NCBI GenBank assembly: GCA_902806595.1
Contig: CADCXC010000035.1
Coordinates: 1,302,001-1,366,000, forward strand
Reading direction: 5' to 3'
Source: Pyrenopolyporus hunteri
Taxonomy: Eukaryota > Ascomycota > Sordariomycetes > Xylariales > Hypoxylaceae
Length of the DNA: 64,000 nt
Below are positions 46,247-59,720 of the stretch, one piece after another. Every line of letters starts with the position of its first letter. Positions within the stretch are counted from its first letter, which is position 1. The notes beneath the pieces were generated by a model, which did not search any database, had not been told where the DNA came from, and saw only the letters and a list, made by a program, of their open reading frames with translations. A program made the translations under genes and the position numbers.

Positions 46247-49200
46247 TAGGAAAGGCGCCTCCCCATCCGTCTCTCTAGTAACTCAACTTTTTGTTCTATC
46301 GAGGTGTGAAATGGCGACGATATGAGCGGAGTTGCATACTTGAAGGGTCTCGTGAGCGACAGAACCGTCGCCCTGACTCGAATTACGCTTTCCGATCGCG
46401 GACATATCATCAAAGCTAACTCTATGCGTCCGCCTTGGGATCTTACCAGGAAATGCTTCTTCGGGCGAAACGCTAATAGTGGAGGTATAACCTGCGCCTC
46501 CTGTACCGCCATGGCCACGTTGGCCCGGACCCGATATGTTTAAAGCTCTTTGGTCGACTCGTTTCGAAATCACACGATGAGATTCTGAGGACAATCGAAG
46601 TAAAGCTGCCCCGGGCCGCGATGATATTGGAAACGGCACGGGCAAAAACATCTCATTTCCGAGCCTCACGAGAGAGGAAGTCGTCTTGCAGCCTCAGAGC
46701 TCATAGATATTACTTACGGGTAATGCGAAGTCATACCGAGACGGTGGATACTAGTTTGGGACGCGCATGAGGCCTATTTGATCTATCTATCGTGACTAAA
46801 AGGTCAAGCATCTCAGGGCAGCTCGTTCATAAACTAATGAACTAGCTGTATCCAATTCAGCCCCCAAACCCTGACATATTCGTCCAGACTTCAGACGCTG
46901 ATACGTGACACAATCGAACTGACGAAATAGGATCGTGCATCTATATCAAAATTTTAAGTTTCACGGAGTATGGACCTCTGATCTGGAAATTGCTTGTGGA
47001 ATAAGCGTGATGTTACAAGGCGGAGTTCTTTGTCATCAAGCCTTACCAGCATTCCGTGCTTCGGGGTTCCTACGAAGCGGCCCCGGCAGGCATGTATCAG
47101 CCTCAGGGCAAATCGACAGACGAACGAATAGGATATATTCGTGCCACATGGCGACTCTTACATGTGGCTTTAGGAGATTGAATTCTTACGATACCATGCC
47201 ATCGGTGCTCGCCTGATAGGGAATCTTGAGGCACAGGGTTAGGGGGTAACATCCTCCCTAGGAACTCTTCGCATATCTCGCCTTATTCTATGTGTTTCCT
47301 GAGGTTATTCTAGGGCAGCGAGGTTATATGCTACGTACCTGTGCCACTTGACGGCAGAGCGATGTCGATCAGGGGAATGACGGGCATCTTGTCATCCCTA
47401 ACCGCCTATGCGCCGGTTATGGTAGAAAGTCCTACGGCGTGGCGACAACGGAGGTCAAATTCCACACGGTTCGTCGATGGGGTTTCCTCCTTTGGAAACC
47501 TCGGTCCGCCTACTGTGTTCTTCGTCCAAAATCTATTGCTTGGTATGGTCGGAGACACCGTCAAGGTATATGCTGTATGACATTCGATATCTTATATCGC
47601 TGAGGTTTTGGGGGTTTGGGCTACTTCAGTCATCCGGCTCAACTACTCTAAGTTCCCTCTTCGGCAGCCACTATGCAAACAGGGGCTTCTCTCGTCCACT
47701 ATATTACATACGTCGGGCCCGATAAGCTGTACTCGAAGATGCCGAGCGTCGAGATTTCCTATTTCCAACCTCGGTGGGCTCAATTGGCGGCTCAGCTCGG
47801 CCTAATACCTACATGGCATACAAATACCTCAGAATTCGGTCGATGCCGAAGCCGTTTGGGGGTATTGAGACCTAATCTTCACTTTGGACCGTAAATGGTA
47901 GGCCGCCTCCCGACTTGTCATGCTGTACGGCCTGAGGTAGAGCGCGAACCACGGAACAGAAGACTTGCGGTTCGGAGTGCTAAAATAGCGGCTTACCTGG
48001 CCATTACATAAGTCTACAGCTTTGGGGGATGGCCGGTTATCAGCATCGGGTCGTCGTAGGGGGGGAAGTGTCAGCCTCTTTTTTCTTTCCCTTTCAGAAA
48101 CCCTCCCGTATTCTTCCGTCTTAATACTACGCTGAGAAGACGTTTTATCGGCGTGATGCGGGAATTGCTTCTCCCACACGGCGACGGGCAAGGTTAGATA
48201 TAACTTGGAGATGCGCACGTTACTATAAGGAGATGCGTAGCAGACTGCGGGGGGCGTCTCTGATGCGGGTTCCTGCACGAAATATAGGGTTGGTTCGATC
48301 ATTGGATGAACAGGACAATTCGTGAGGTACCAATTTCCCGAAGAGGATGCTGGTCGTACATTCATTTCCATCTCACTGCCGTTGACGAATCGACGCCGGA
48401 CGCATGCCATAATGCATAATAGTATGTCACTTCCGACATTACCTCGCAACGCAGTTACATCCTCAGTTAGTTAGGTACCTAGTTATTCCGGGATTGGCTT
48501 CTCGGAAAGAGATGCTCAAACTAGGAATGTATTATTTTATAACACTATCTTTATTCGAGAAAAAGGGGGTGGGTTTGTGTATATATATACGCTCCGTAAC
48601 CCGTAACGGGGGGTCGAAGATGTGAATTAATGAAGGACCTACGGTGTTTTATGTCTTTTATTAATACCGTATAAACGAACCAATCAAGAAAAAAAACCTA
48701 ATCCGATTGAAAGTGTTAAAGGATTTTCTTTATGGTGATTACCTTGGGGGATCGCCGGCGCCCATCTAGGACCTGGACCTCTCTGCTTTTATTCATCCTA
48801 AAAGCTTAAAGTTTAAGATGGAAAAAAGGGGGCGGGGGATATGGGCGATGCAAGAAACGGGGTTAGAGAAGGTAGCAGGATAGAAGGGAAAGAAGAGTCA
48901 TGGACCACCTTATTTTGCCTGGACTGACGTACTTGTGTTCCCACTTGTGCTACGTTACTTAGGTAAATATGCACATATGCCATCTTAGTAGCGCGCCCTT
49001 GGGTTCTAGGTACCTTAGTCACTACGGCGCGGGTCTCTAAACGCGTTCTCTTCCCGGAAGCAAATTCCTTCCACTCCTCATATAAACCGGCCCTTGGAGC
49101 CCTCCCATACCTCTGCCGTCTTACCGGTGCCGAAGGTCCCCTGCGCCAATCGCCGGACCGGCTGATTTCCGTGTTGGTTGGGACGTCTGTGCCACCGTTG

Positions 49201-49287
49201 TTCCCCCGACTATGAATTCTCCGAGTCGTCTCGCCCGGCCACTCTTCCGACTCGAGGTCTCCCGGTGATCGCCTTGCATCGCCGAGC

Positions 49288-51307
49288 ATGTCTTCGCCTC
49301 CCTTTAATATCTCCTCACCCGTCCACGGCACTGGCCGCCGGAAATCCCAATTTACTTACAGGCAGTTAAGTCTGTTGGCATCTTACTCTACATCGTCGCC
49401 TCTTCGTGTCGTTGCCCACGTCGATCTAGACGCTTTCTATGCACAATGCGAGATGGTACGCCTCGGCATTGCGGAGGACCAGCCCTTAGCCGTTCAGCAG
49501 TGGTATTTATTACTTCATATTTATTCTGCATCCTGTCTCCGTTGGCTCACAAAATCTCAGGCAAGGTCTGATTGCTGTTAACTACCCAGCACGCGCTTTT
49601 GGCATAGGCCGGCACTGCACTGTGACTGATGCAAAGAAACTCTGCCCAAATCTCATTGCGCAGCACGTTGCTACATGGAAGGAAGGCGATGAGAAATGGG
49701 CGTATCGCGACGACGCAGCATCCCATATTGGCACTCACAAGGTCTCTCTAGATCCTTATAGGCTTGAGTCTCGGAAAATTCTTGCGCTGATCAAGGAGGG
49801 CTTGCCGCCTAACTTGCAGAGAGTCGAAAAAGCCAGCGTAGACGAGGTCTTCCTCGACTTGTCCGCACACGTCCACTCGATTCTCTTACAAAAATTTCCG
49901 GAGCTTGCCAACCCTCCCCCCTACGACGACCCCACAGAGAAGCTACCTCTCCCTCCGGTAACGGCCCTCGACTGGCAGGCGGATGCTCTCGTAGATCTCG
50001 AGGACGTGGAAGATGAGACTGATGATCCGGACTGGGACGACGTAGCTATTCTTATTGGGTCGGAGATTGTTCGAGACATACGAGCTCAGATTCGCCGGAA
50101 GCTTGGATACACATGCTCCGCGGGCATAGCTGGTAATAAAATGCTGAGTAAGTTGGGCTCTGGCTACAGGAAACCCAACCAGCAGACGGTCATACGGAAT
50201 CGAGCCGTGCGTCACTTCCTATCAGATATGAAGTTTACAAAGATCCGGAACTTGGGCGGCAAGCTTGGCGATCAGGTCGTATCGACTTTCCACACGGATG
50301 CAATTAGGGATCTGCTCCTCGTGACAGTGGAGCAGATGAAACTAAAATTGGGCGACGACACGGGGGTCTGGCTCTACAATACGATCCGTGGTATCGACTC
50401 TAGCGAGGTTAACTCACGCACGCAGATCAAGTCCATGCTGTCGGCCAAGTCATTCCGCCCTAGCATAAACAATCAGGAACAAGCTGTCAAGTGGCTACGA
50501 ATCTTTGCAGCCGACATATTCTCGCGATTGGTCGAGGAGGGCGTTCTCGAAAACAGGAGGCGGCCGAAGACGATTAACCTACATCACCGCCAGGGGGCCC
50601 AGACCCGCTCGCGGCAGAGTAGCATTCCTCAGGGGAGGACCCTCGACGAGACAACTCTGTTCGAGCTTGCCAAGAACTTGCTCAGCCAGATCATCCAAGA
50701 AGGTAGGGTCTGGCCATGTGCGAATCTGAGCTTGAGCGTGGGAGGATTCGAGGACGGCGTCACCGGTAACAGAGGCATAGGTGCCTTTTTGATCAAGGGA
50801 GACGAAGCCCGCGAATTAAAAGGGACCTCTCGGGAGGCTTCGGCAGAACTACCCGTGCATGAACGACCGGAGAAGAAACGACGGGTTGAGAACCCCGGTA
50901 TACAACGTTTCTTCCCTAAAAGGGAGAGTTCCTCGGGTGGGGATGCTGGGGTGGCCTTCGACGAAGACGTAGCAGACACGGGTAAACCCCAGATTCGGGC
51001 GAAGGAAGCGTCGCCGAACAGATCAGGAAGCCCTCCTGGGCCAATCATGGATTACATCAAGGTGTGTACGCGATGCGATGCAAGGCTCGAAGCCGGGGCC
51101 CTACAGAGCCACCTCGACTGGCATCTCGCCAAAGACCTCCAGGATGAAGAACGTGGCAGGCAGACATTTGCTAGCCACCATCCCACGGTATCACGGGGCC
51201 AGAGGACTGCAGCTGCATCGTCTTCCTCGTCTAAGAAGCTTACGAGAGGTAGTGCCTCTAGCAGTAGTAAGCTCGAGCCCGGGCAGAGCAAATTGAAGTT
51301 TGGATGA
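49288..51307 (+). CDS. RAD30: DNA polymerase eta (Rad30, Y-family)
   Basis: Two exons (49288-49502 and 49561-51307) with a 58-bp intron give 653 residues. The junction restores QQWQGLIAVNYPAR, so the splice is secure. Catalytic metal ligands are in VDLDAFYAQCE (Asp46) and ASVDEVFLDLS. Fingers, palm, thumb and little-finger regions follow in order, with the Y-family text GIAGNKMLSKLGSG. A ubiquitin-binding UBZ zinc finger starts near residue 574 (CTRC, then HLDWH). IQRFF before it fits a PCNA-interaction box, and the tail ends SKLKFG. The enzyme copies accurately past UV-induced thymine dimers in the nucleus. The acidic insert DLEDVEDETDDPDWDD in the palm is typical of fungal orthologues. Nothing is broken. 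Confidence 0.96.
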
Positions 51308-52980
51308 ATTCCGATAACCTACCGTGCTACTCAACCTGAGGCGAACGCTACATGGTCTTCCGACCAGCATCCATTTCATCCATTTGTCCAGATAGAGTGC
51401 CTCCTTTTCTTCCTCCCTTTTCATCTATGGTGTCCAACCGGGATGCCGGGCTTATCTACTAGCACCGAGTCGGTACGCCGCCTCGAATTGGGAGGCCCAT
51501 ATTTCTCATGCACATGCCCCTATCTCTTAAGCTAGGCGATATGAACCGAAGCCGCCTATGGGGTCGTGCTGTGAACGCTCATGGCTTATTCCGAAGTTTT
51601 ATGTTGAGAACAGCAGGCAATACTCAGGCACCCGGCGCGGAACCGAAGCGAAGGGATTGTCTTGATCCAACAGAAATGTCGGTCTGGACGACCCACTATA
51701 GCGCCATGGTGGTGCGAACAAGCCTAGTGGGTTGCTCGCGGACTCGCAACGATCTGGTGGCCTGTCCGTGCCTTCATTAAAAAGTCACTCAATCGTTGAA
51801 ATGCACTATTAGTCGGGAGGCGTGTAATACGTGTGAACCGGAGTCGGCGAGACAGCCATCGGTCTCACGAGCGCTACGGCAGGCCTACCGGCCGCTAACC
51901 CCCCCATAAATCACATGCGGGTATGAGGGAGCTTCCTAGTAACTTAGATAGAATCTGGAAAGGGCTCTCCCCCTTTCTATGGCTAAAGGTGTACCGGCAG
52001 TGCGGGACACACAGCGCCGATACCTACTCGGTACGAATGAGAGAAATGGGATCTCATGCTGCAACCCGTACCACAGTTTGACAGGTACGTAGGGGAGATG
52101 GGACGGGGAGAAGGAGAAAGAGAACGAAAAAAACAAAAAGATAGCGCCGTGTATGAGTGTGTATGGGAAAAAGTGTGTGTGTTGTGTTGCCTTCAACCTG
52201 AAGCGAATGATGTCGCAAGCGCAAGGCGACCTAACAGTAAACAGCCTGGTACTTTGCCTTTTTCACCTCATACCTAAATATGTATTTGCCATTGTCATCA
52301 TGCCACAAGGAATGGTCCGAAGCTCACTCTGATTGGCTGACTTGGGCCCTTAGGCACCCACGAACGCAGCACCCGCTACTCTTTAGGCTCGGGTGCATTG
52401 ATACCCAACGGTGAGGAACAGGCATTTCCAGCTTTTTGCCAGCCTGCTTTTTTTCACAGTGCCACGCTTTTCTTCGCCCATCGTGGTCTCTGGTGTCTAA
52501 TCGCTTCAAGCGGAACGAGACCATTTCTGGGTGGCGGGACCCGTCTTAATGTATCTAGCCAGTAAGGATGAAGCCGCTCTTGATTACGCCTCGACCACAA
52601 CGACGGTACCGGCCCAGTTAAGAGACGGTGCGCAATTCCATCAAAAGCAAAGCCCTTCCTCGTACATGATACGGGGTCCTCTTTTTCAATTGGGAAACAC
52701 TTTTTTTTTTTTTGGTGTCGGTAGGGTGTCAACGCGGGCCACAAAGGGATGGGACACACGAGAGAGATAGGGAGGACGGTCTTGGAGTGGGTTGGATTTG
52801 GTTAAATCTAATGAGGGGGACGTGTGCGTGTATAATAGGAAGTCTAGCGACCGCATCCCCTACCCGTAGGAGATTCCTAAGAAAGTTCTTGGTCTCCTTT
52901 TGGGCAGATTATTAGAACTTGATCAGCCGGCGCGAGCGCGAGAAGAAGAACGAGAGGAAGTCCTCAAGAGATTTTCGTGA

Positions 52981-53020
52981 AGCCAAAGCAGCCAAAGCAG
53001 CCAAAGCAGCCAGAGCAGCC
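52981..53020. repeat. AGCCAAAGC tandem repeat
   Basis: About four 9-bp copies, the last diverged (AGCCAGAGC). Confidence 0.8.
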
Positions 53021-53727
53021 CAACCCTGAAAAGGCCACCGACGAAGGAAATCTGCTCCACCGACGGCTTTAAGTAGTCAGGACTACGACACACAAAGTCC
53101 AAGTCTTGCTTCGGTTAACTCCTCGAGATCAACCTCCTTTTCTTTTTCTTGCTTTCTTCCTTCGATCCAGGAACCGGACCATCGTCGGTCAGTGCCAATC
53201 TAACTGCGAGACGGCACGAGCCCATGATTATTGTTATTATTATATGAACGGATTGGCCGATTACTACCAAGAGTTGCATCGAAGAAGCGGTGCAGGTGTT
53301 TGTTGCCTCTTGATGCGAGACATACGGGCACCAGCCATTCATCCGTCCCACTTCCGGAAATCCTAGGCTTAAGAGAGGCTGGCCTGGTAAATCTTGTCTA
53401 TCATCAGCCACACTTACCTGGGCGACCCCTGGATAGTCTAGATTCCATTTTTCCTTCGATTGAGAGATTTGGATTAGGGATAGCGACTGTTCCTTTCCCA
53501 TGTCCCTAGGCCCCTAGGCCCCCTCCTTTACTGCAACGAACAGATCATTCCCAGCTTGTTGGACCCGTCGCTGCGCGTCACTCACCCACCGCGGGATCGA
53601 TTCTATCTCTTCCGCTTCCACCAGACCGCACGCCGGGTGAGTCTTGTCAAACTCATCTGCATCTCGAACAGAGCCAGCGGCCCGTAAGCTCGACATACGA
53701 TACGTACAATCATCTGTACACTCACAC

Positions 53728-53763
53728 GTTATTATACGTTATTATACGTTATACGTTATTTAC
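53728..53763. repeat. ACGTTATTAT tandem repeat
   Basis: Three to four units of ACGTTATTAT or ACGTTAT, AT-rich, in intergenic DNA. Confidence 0.75.
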
Positions 53764-54635
53764 ATACCATCCCGCCCTTGGGTTCCCTCCGGGTTTATGT
53801 AACACTACTCGATCCCGCCTTATTGTCGGCCTTTCCTGAGATTCAAAACTTACTCTTCACCTAATTAACATACCCTTCTATTATAATTATTATTTCTCAC
53901 ATAAGGCTCCCTCTCCGCCAACCATAACCTCCCACGCAACCCCGTTCCTGTACAGTGACACCGCTCCACCGTGTCCGCGCAGAACACCCACACTCATTGG
54001 TCTTGTTGCCTGTCCGGAGAAAGACATCTTGTCCTCTCAGCTGACGGTCTACGCCTACTACCCCCCCTAATACACTGGCTTATCTGTTCCTACCATCCTT
54101 TTAAACGTTCTACCTACCTACTGTCCCAACAAGCCGCGAACTGGTCTTCCCTAGTACGACAGTACAGTTCCATCGCCAAGCGTACCGTACTATCCTTTTT
54201 TCTTCCCACGCACGCAAATCTTCCTCGTCAGGTTCAGCTGTTTGTGACCCTGCAAAAGCCCTGTAGGTCACTATCGCCACCCGTTAAGGATTGGACCGCA
54301 CGTCCGCGCCACCATCCCTGTCCGGGCCAAGTTGGTGTCGCCGTTGTGCCTTGTCACTTTCCCCTAATAGGCCCTCCATTCGCTGCAGTAGGACTTTTTT
54401 CGTACCGCGGGTCCATATTCAGTACCCACCTGCAAAAACAGTCTGCCGCCCTTTTCTCCTCCCCGCCACCCACTCACCCTTTCTTCCTTACTATCTTCTC
54501 GACCGCTCGTCCTTCTATTGTTCCTCCACGTTTGCTGTCCTCTTACCGTCGGCCTCCCTTCCTTTTTGTTTTCTCTCTGTCTCCCACCTAATCGCCGTCG
54601 ACGGGTAATATCCTCCACATCCTCATCCGGATACA

Positions 54636-56003
54636 ATGTCTAGAAGGCCAGCACCAGCGGGCGGCAACGCCCTACCCCCTCAAAACCGTCAGAACGAGTA
54701 CTTTGTGCCAAGGGACGGGATTGACCGTGAAGTTATCACGGCCGACATTTGTCGCTATCTTGGAAATGACGCCCTCGTTCGACCTGGCACATACGAGGTA
54801 ATTCCCGCTTTGAAAATAACCCCTCATCCCGGCATCGACGCTGACTTGTTTGCGTTGTAGGACTCGCAGAGCGGCCGGGTCATCCAGGGATACTACATAA
54901 ATGCCTATCGTAACCTTACGACGGTGAGTGCCTTCTTTTTTCTCGAGCGCCGCCGACCCTACATTTGCTAACGCATCTTTCGCATCTCGCAGGCGATGAT
55001 CGAGGACTTAAAAGCAGATTCTGCGCGATGGGATCAAGAAAGGCGGCAGCAATCGGCGAGTCGTAATAACGCCGCCGGAGGTACTATTGCCTCGAGAGAC
55101 TCGAATGGCCCGCATGTCAGACTCTCTAACTCCCCTATAGTCCAGTACCGTAATTCGGACACGCATCAGTCCCGTCAGTACTACGGGCCAACTGAAGGCG
55201 GATTCTCGTCGGCAGCCCCGAACCGAGACCCTTTTGGCGATGCCACTCCTAGATACCCAGGGACCGGTTCTGCCGGATACACTGGAGCCGCTGGCTCCTA
55301 TACACCCCAGCAGTATCCTCAGGGTGGGTATAGCTCTCAGCAGGGATATACGACCCAGGCGCAATTCCCGGCTCCGTCTGGAAATGTGACTTACTCCTCC
55401 ATGCCCCCGGCAGCATTTGGCCAGGCCGGCCAGGAACCTCCTTACCAGCTGGTTGGAGCAGACTCGCGAGTGGCGTCAAACCCGCAATCCATGTATAATG
55501 ATCCGTACGCAGGCCAGAGAGACCCGAGGGATCCAAGGGATCAGAGGACTCCCATTTCTACGTTACCTCCCAGTAGGACTACTTACGCAACCTCAGGACC
55601 GCCAGTTCCGCAAGGTTACCCGTCTGCGGCGCCCGGTGCCGGCTACTACCCGTCGAACCCGTCGCCTTCGAACCCTACCTACACGCCTACCGTTCAACCC
55701 GGAGACCCATTCATGGGACGCGGTGCGTACAATACAGGCTCCTGATTCTACCTCCCCGTTTCTGATTGTTTAGCGTCTCCAGCAGGCACAACCTCGTACG
55801 GTTCAGCCCAAGAGCAACAACAGCAACAACAGCAACAGTATGAGACAACCCCTGCCCCCTCTCGCAACTCAGCAACAGCATCCAGTACTCAACTATCATC
55901 CGCTAGTGGGCCGCCTCCTCGACACCGTGAAAGGGATAGCGTCGACCGTCACACCGATTCCAGGCACGCCGCCCACCGGCAACATCGCCCAGGCCGAAAT
56001 TGA
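54636..56003 (+). CDS. RfeG-like putative transcription factor
   Basis: Four exons (54636-54797, 54861-54923, 54993-55722, 55774-56003) give 394 residues; all phases agree. The first two exons and the start of the third form the conserved part: EYFVPRDGIDREVITADICR, YLGNDALVRPGTYE, GYYINAYRNLTT and AMIEDLKADSARWDQER. This matches, from memory, proteins annotated as transcription factor RfeG in filamentous ascomycetes. The rest is disordered and rich in Gly, Tyr, Pro, Gln and Ser, with a seven-residue poly-Gln run in the last exon. The DNA-binding role is a database label rather than something visible here; no zinc finger or homeodomain is seen. The GTGCGT donor of the third intron is less common but keeps the frame. 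Confidence 0.82.
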
Positions 56004-59000
56004 AAAGAAGAAAAAAAAGAAGAAAGACGCCCGCCGGAGTGTGTGCGGCTGACTTTCCCGTCTTGCCTGTGATGCTTCCATTATTATTTGTTCCATTGCC
56101 CCGAGATTCCCAGGATTTGGAGTCCCAACAATCATCGCATCGTGGTCTTTTTCCGGAATTTTTTTGCCATGCAAAAAAGAGGACAGACCGGGCTATGAAA
56201 TTATTGCAGACCCCTATGAGCGTCTTGCATGCACCAGTTGCAAAGTTTGCGACTTATGAAAATAATGTGTTGTTACCCGAATCCCTCCTGAGACCCGGAT
56301 TCCCAACCAAATCATCATCGTTTCACTACTCTATCTTAACTTACGGGGCGGCTTTTTACCACGAATTAACTCCGCACATGATCTCTTCCCTGGGGCCCAG
56401 AATGGATACGGCGTATTTATGAACGGGGAACCGTTGTCACGATTTGCATATGGGTGGGCCTCAATTGACTTGAAATGAACGACGACCATTGTTTCTGCTA
56501 TGCCCTTTGTACGGAGTTGGCTTCTTGCCACACATATTTTTATACCAGGCTCAAGGCCGGCGGGGAAAAGAAGTTCTCTTTTTTTTTATTACTGTCTTTT
56601 GGTTAGTATTTCTATCTACGGATCGGCTCCTGCCAACTTGCTGTCCGGATCCAGCCGAAGGAGGCTACTTTATTTCATACTTCCCGGGTTTGCGAATTCC
56701 CATGGCCAGTCTTCACGGATGTGCATTATGGTGAGATGCTGGAATCATTCTACTAATAGATAGGGCTCAAGATCCGGACAGCAAGGTGAGCACTGGACGG
56801 ATTGTATATATATGTGCCAACCACTCCTGCGAAGGATGTCTCCCAAGAATTTTTCTCAAATACTCTCTTACCTGGCAATCCTTTTTGGACAAATTTCTCG
56901 ATGTGCATGTACTACTGACTTTGCAGCTCTACCAGGAAAAAGAGAAGAAAAACTTCAGGCAGATCAGCTTCCGGGATCATCACTACCAAGGACACCACCA
57001 GGGACCCCAAAAGGATACACTGGACAATTGACCATGGATTCTATCAGCAACAAAATGGCCTTATGGATATTACTTCCAGCTGGACACAACATATCATACC
57101 TGGATACCTGGAGGCTCAGTTCCGCTCATGGACAATTGGCAATCCCGCCATGGATCACACAAAGCCTGATCAAGGCCACACAGGCAGTGCCAAAAGTTGC
57201 CACTGAAAAGATATCTGCTTCAACGCATACACATAGGTGAGATCTCATTCCCTAAGCTCCACCGCAACAGGACTCCCCAGTCCCAATCTCATCTATCATT
57301 GCCCGTGACTTGATCTCATCAACCATGGTTCGACTGGAAGAAGGATGTGTCCTTCCTCAAACCAATCGCTGTGGCAGCATCATACATACACGCATGGTGA
57401 GTAACGCGACCGCTTGATTCCGCTGATTCCCGCAGACAATAATGGTTCCCCTACCTGGTCTACTTACCGGCACTTGGGAGATTTTACCGTGGAATTCTTA
57501 TGGATCTTGAACCCCGATGCTTGTTCTCTTGGGACCGCTACCATCTTTCAAGCCTGGTTCATGACAGTACAGGCCGGCCGACTATTTCATTCTCGCACTA
57601 CCTCTTTTGCAATGATGGAAGCCCCGGAGTCCGGATTCTGGAATTATTTCAGCATTGATGAATACCCGTCGAGCAAAGGAACATCGCTTTCATGGGTCCT
57701 AACTATCCTCGGAGGGGTGAAGAGACTTTCGTCCCGTTCTACGGAGTCCCGTGATGAACCTATTGGAAAGGGGATTTTTACCTCGGGAGTACGTACGTGC
57801 CGTGGGGATACCAACTTGGATTGCCAACCTGGATTACCTGCCTGCCTATACCTTATGTGCCTTACCTGTCCACCCAGGTGACTTGGGATGGCAGTGGAAC
57901 ATGGTTCAACAACTTTTCCCGGAGCATCGAAGTGGATAACCATCTAAGTCTACTCATCCCATGCCTGGTACTTACCCATCCTAATAAGGACGCGTGAACT
58001 TGGACCTTTCCTATGGGAACCACCATGGACTTTACCTAATGGACTTCCAGAGATATCGCTAGCCGCTGGGTCTTATCATCGATACCTGCTTGCCAGAGTC
58101 AGTAGCTGCTTTTGCCCCTCCCCGCATTCCTCTTTCCTGCCCTTGCTCTTCGAGCTTGCTGTTTCTTCTTTCTACCCGATCTCCCCCATGTATGCTTGCT
58201 TGCTCCTGTCGTTGGCATTGGACTTGTGTTTCTGTTGTTCTTCTATCGCGCTATGGTCGCTCCCCGGACTCCGGGACGGAAACGAAATGGGACACTGGCT
58301 GCGCTACGCTTTGCTCCCGCTCTCCGGATGAGACGGAATGGATTCACGGTTGTCGGGGTAGCCGCCTTGTGTGGTATTTGCTATGAGGGATATTGGCTTA
58401 AGCAAGGAGATTGTGTGCGCGTTCTTTCTCGCGGGGACATACGGATAGGGATCAGGATGCTTGGAGATGGATAGGCTGTTGGTTCGAATACGTACAAGTT
58501 GTCAAGGTCCATTCAAATTGACGAGAGCGATTCTGTCTATCTTTGTCTCGCTCGACTCGTGTCACTTGTCTTTTGTCAGTCGATAAGTGTTACGCTGGAG
58601 CTGCCGGCCGCTATGAGCCGAGTATTTTGAGTGTTAGACATTAGGGTGTGGTTGGACCTGGAACCAAGTATAGGATAGACAGCTTCTGGAAGGATAGGGT
58701 TGGTAATCTAAGACTGTTACCTCCGTCACATAATATTTATATCCCTAAATGATCCTTATAGTTGATGAGACTGAATGACGACGTCGCCTGTATAAATACA
58801 TGAGCACCTGCAAGATTTCCGTAACGTACTAAAATGTGACTACCTACCTAGGTAGTAAACTTATTCTGAAGAATCCATACTACATTGACCGTACCTCGGT
58901 TAATAGGTATTCATAGTGTCATACAGCTCCAAGATTTAGATAGTCACAGCTTGGTTTACGATAGCCGAACCCTGGGCCATGAATAAGAATGATCCAGGGT

Positions 59001-59079
59001 CAAGATATATATCTTGAGTTCTCCCAATATGAAGACTACCTACCTATCTACCTAAGTTATAGGAGCCATAACATAGCAT

Positions 59080-59720
59080 CCGCGTAAGACGAGGCAGCCC
59101 AGATAGCGAAGCTTTAAGGAAGATCTTTAGTATCGCTTAAGGTATATTAATATACTCACGTCGCTCAGGCCGGTACCACTAACACTAGCGTTCACGTCCC
59201 GTCTATGCCTACTAATATACCACGATGGCACAGCTTAAGGGACGGCTTAGGCATATTAACGATGTTTATTCGAGTTATGCTTTGATACCTACGTAGGTAG
59301 GTAGGTAACTTGCCTAGGGAGGTATATAAGATTCTATGAGCTCATCGCTTTGCGTAGTAGTGCTCAACTACAACAATATCTATATCTCGATTAGTTTACG
59401 CCTACGCAAATTAGGCGACGTAACAACTGCGCCTATTCCCCTACTCTTGAACACAGACTTCCCTTAGACGCTATTCTCTCCTCATTCTCACCTCCTATAT
59501 CGGCCGTTACGAGGCTCAAGAGTATTAGGATATAGAGAAGTCACGTAAGGAACCTGGACGAGGCAGTCGAACCAATAGGGTATTCGAGAATCGATTCGGT
59601 GTGCTTGCTGCGCATGGTTAGTCGTCGACCCTAAGCGCCCACGCTTATGAGGCTCTGCTACTGCATGATGCTACCTCTTACCGTGCAAAGTCGAATCACG
59701 CAAGGCTCTCTAATTTTAGC
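59080..59720. mobile_element. Possible decayed transposable-element fragment
   Basis: Block rich in TTAAGG, ATTAATATAC and CGTAACGGCC words, reminiscent of degraded LTR DNA. No boundaries, coding motifs or terminal repeats are visible. Reported only because the texture differs from its surroundings. Confidence 0.2.

Larger units (their letters stand above)
44009..49287. other. 5.3-kb gene-poor interval with weak short frames
   Basis: No confident gene. CCTAGGTA clusters at 44131-44144, 44600-44612 and 44665-44695. Between 45.0 and 48.5 kb there are several coding-like but incomplete frames, mostly minus strand. Two are listed separately. Others are 46283-46720 (-) and 47829-48407 (-); on the plus strand, 46.99-47.18 kb and 47.34-47.58 kb also have coding-like text. 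None could be assigned a family. Possible decayed genes or unrecognised small spliced genes. Confidence 0.45.
51308..54635. other. Intergenic, polymerase eta to RfeG-like gene
   Basis: No gene recognised. The right part (about 53.8-54.63 kb) is pyrimidine-rich and probably the promoter and a long 5' UTR of the RfeG-like gene; the 206-codon open frame at 53971-54591 is explained by that CT richness. Short tandem repeats at 52981-53020 and 53728-53763. Confidence 0.55.

Noticed and set aside
47829..48449. 206-codon minus-strand frame
   Set aside because: The listed start is TTG, the first ATG gives a shorter protein, no family is recognised, and a frame of this length is expected by chance about once in a window this size. 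Kept only as a mention in the interval entry.
48813..49331. 172-codon minus-strand frame at the polymerase eta start
   Set aside because: Antisense overlap with a certain gene start and with its promoter; no recognisable domain.
53971..54591. 206-codon plus-strand frame before the RfeG-like gene
   Set aside because: Explained by the CT-rich 5' UTR; the translation is Ser/Pro/Phe/Leu-biased with no family.
58480..58510. tRNA B-box-like words (GGTTCGAAT here, and on the minus strand near 61.69 kb)
   Set aside because: No T-stem pairing, A box or acceptor stem could be built around either.
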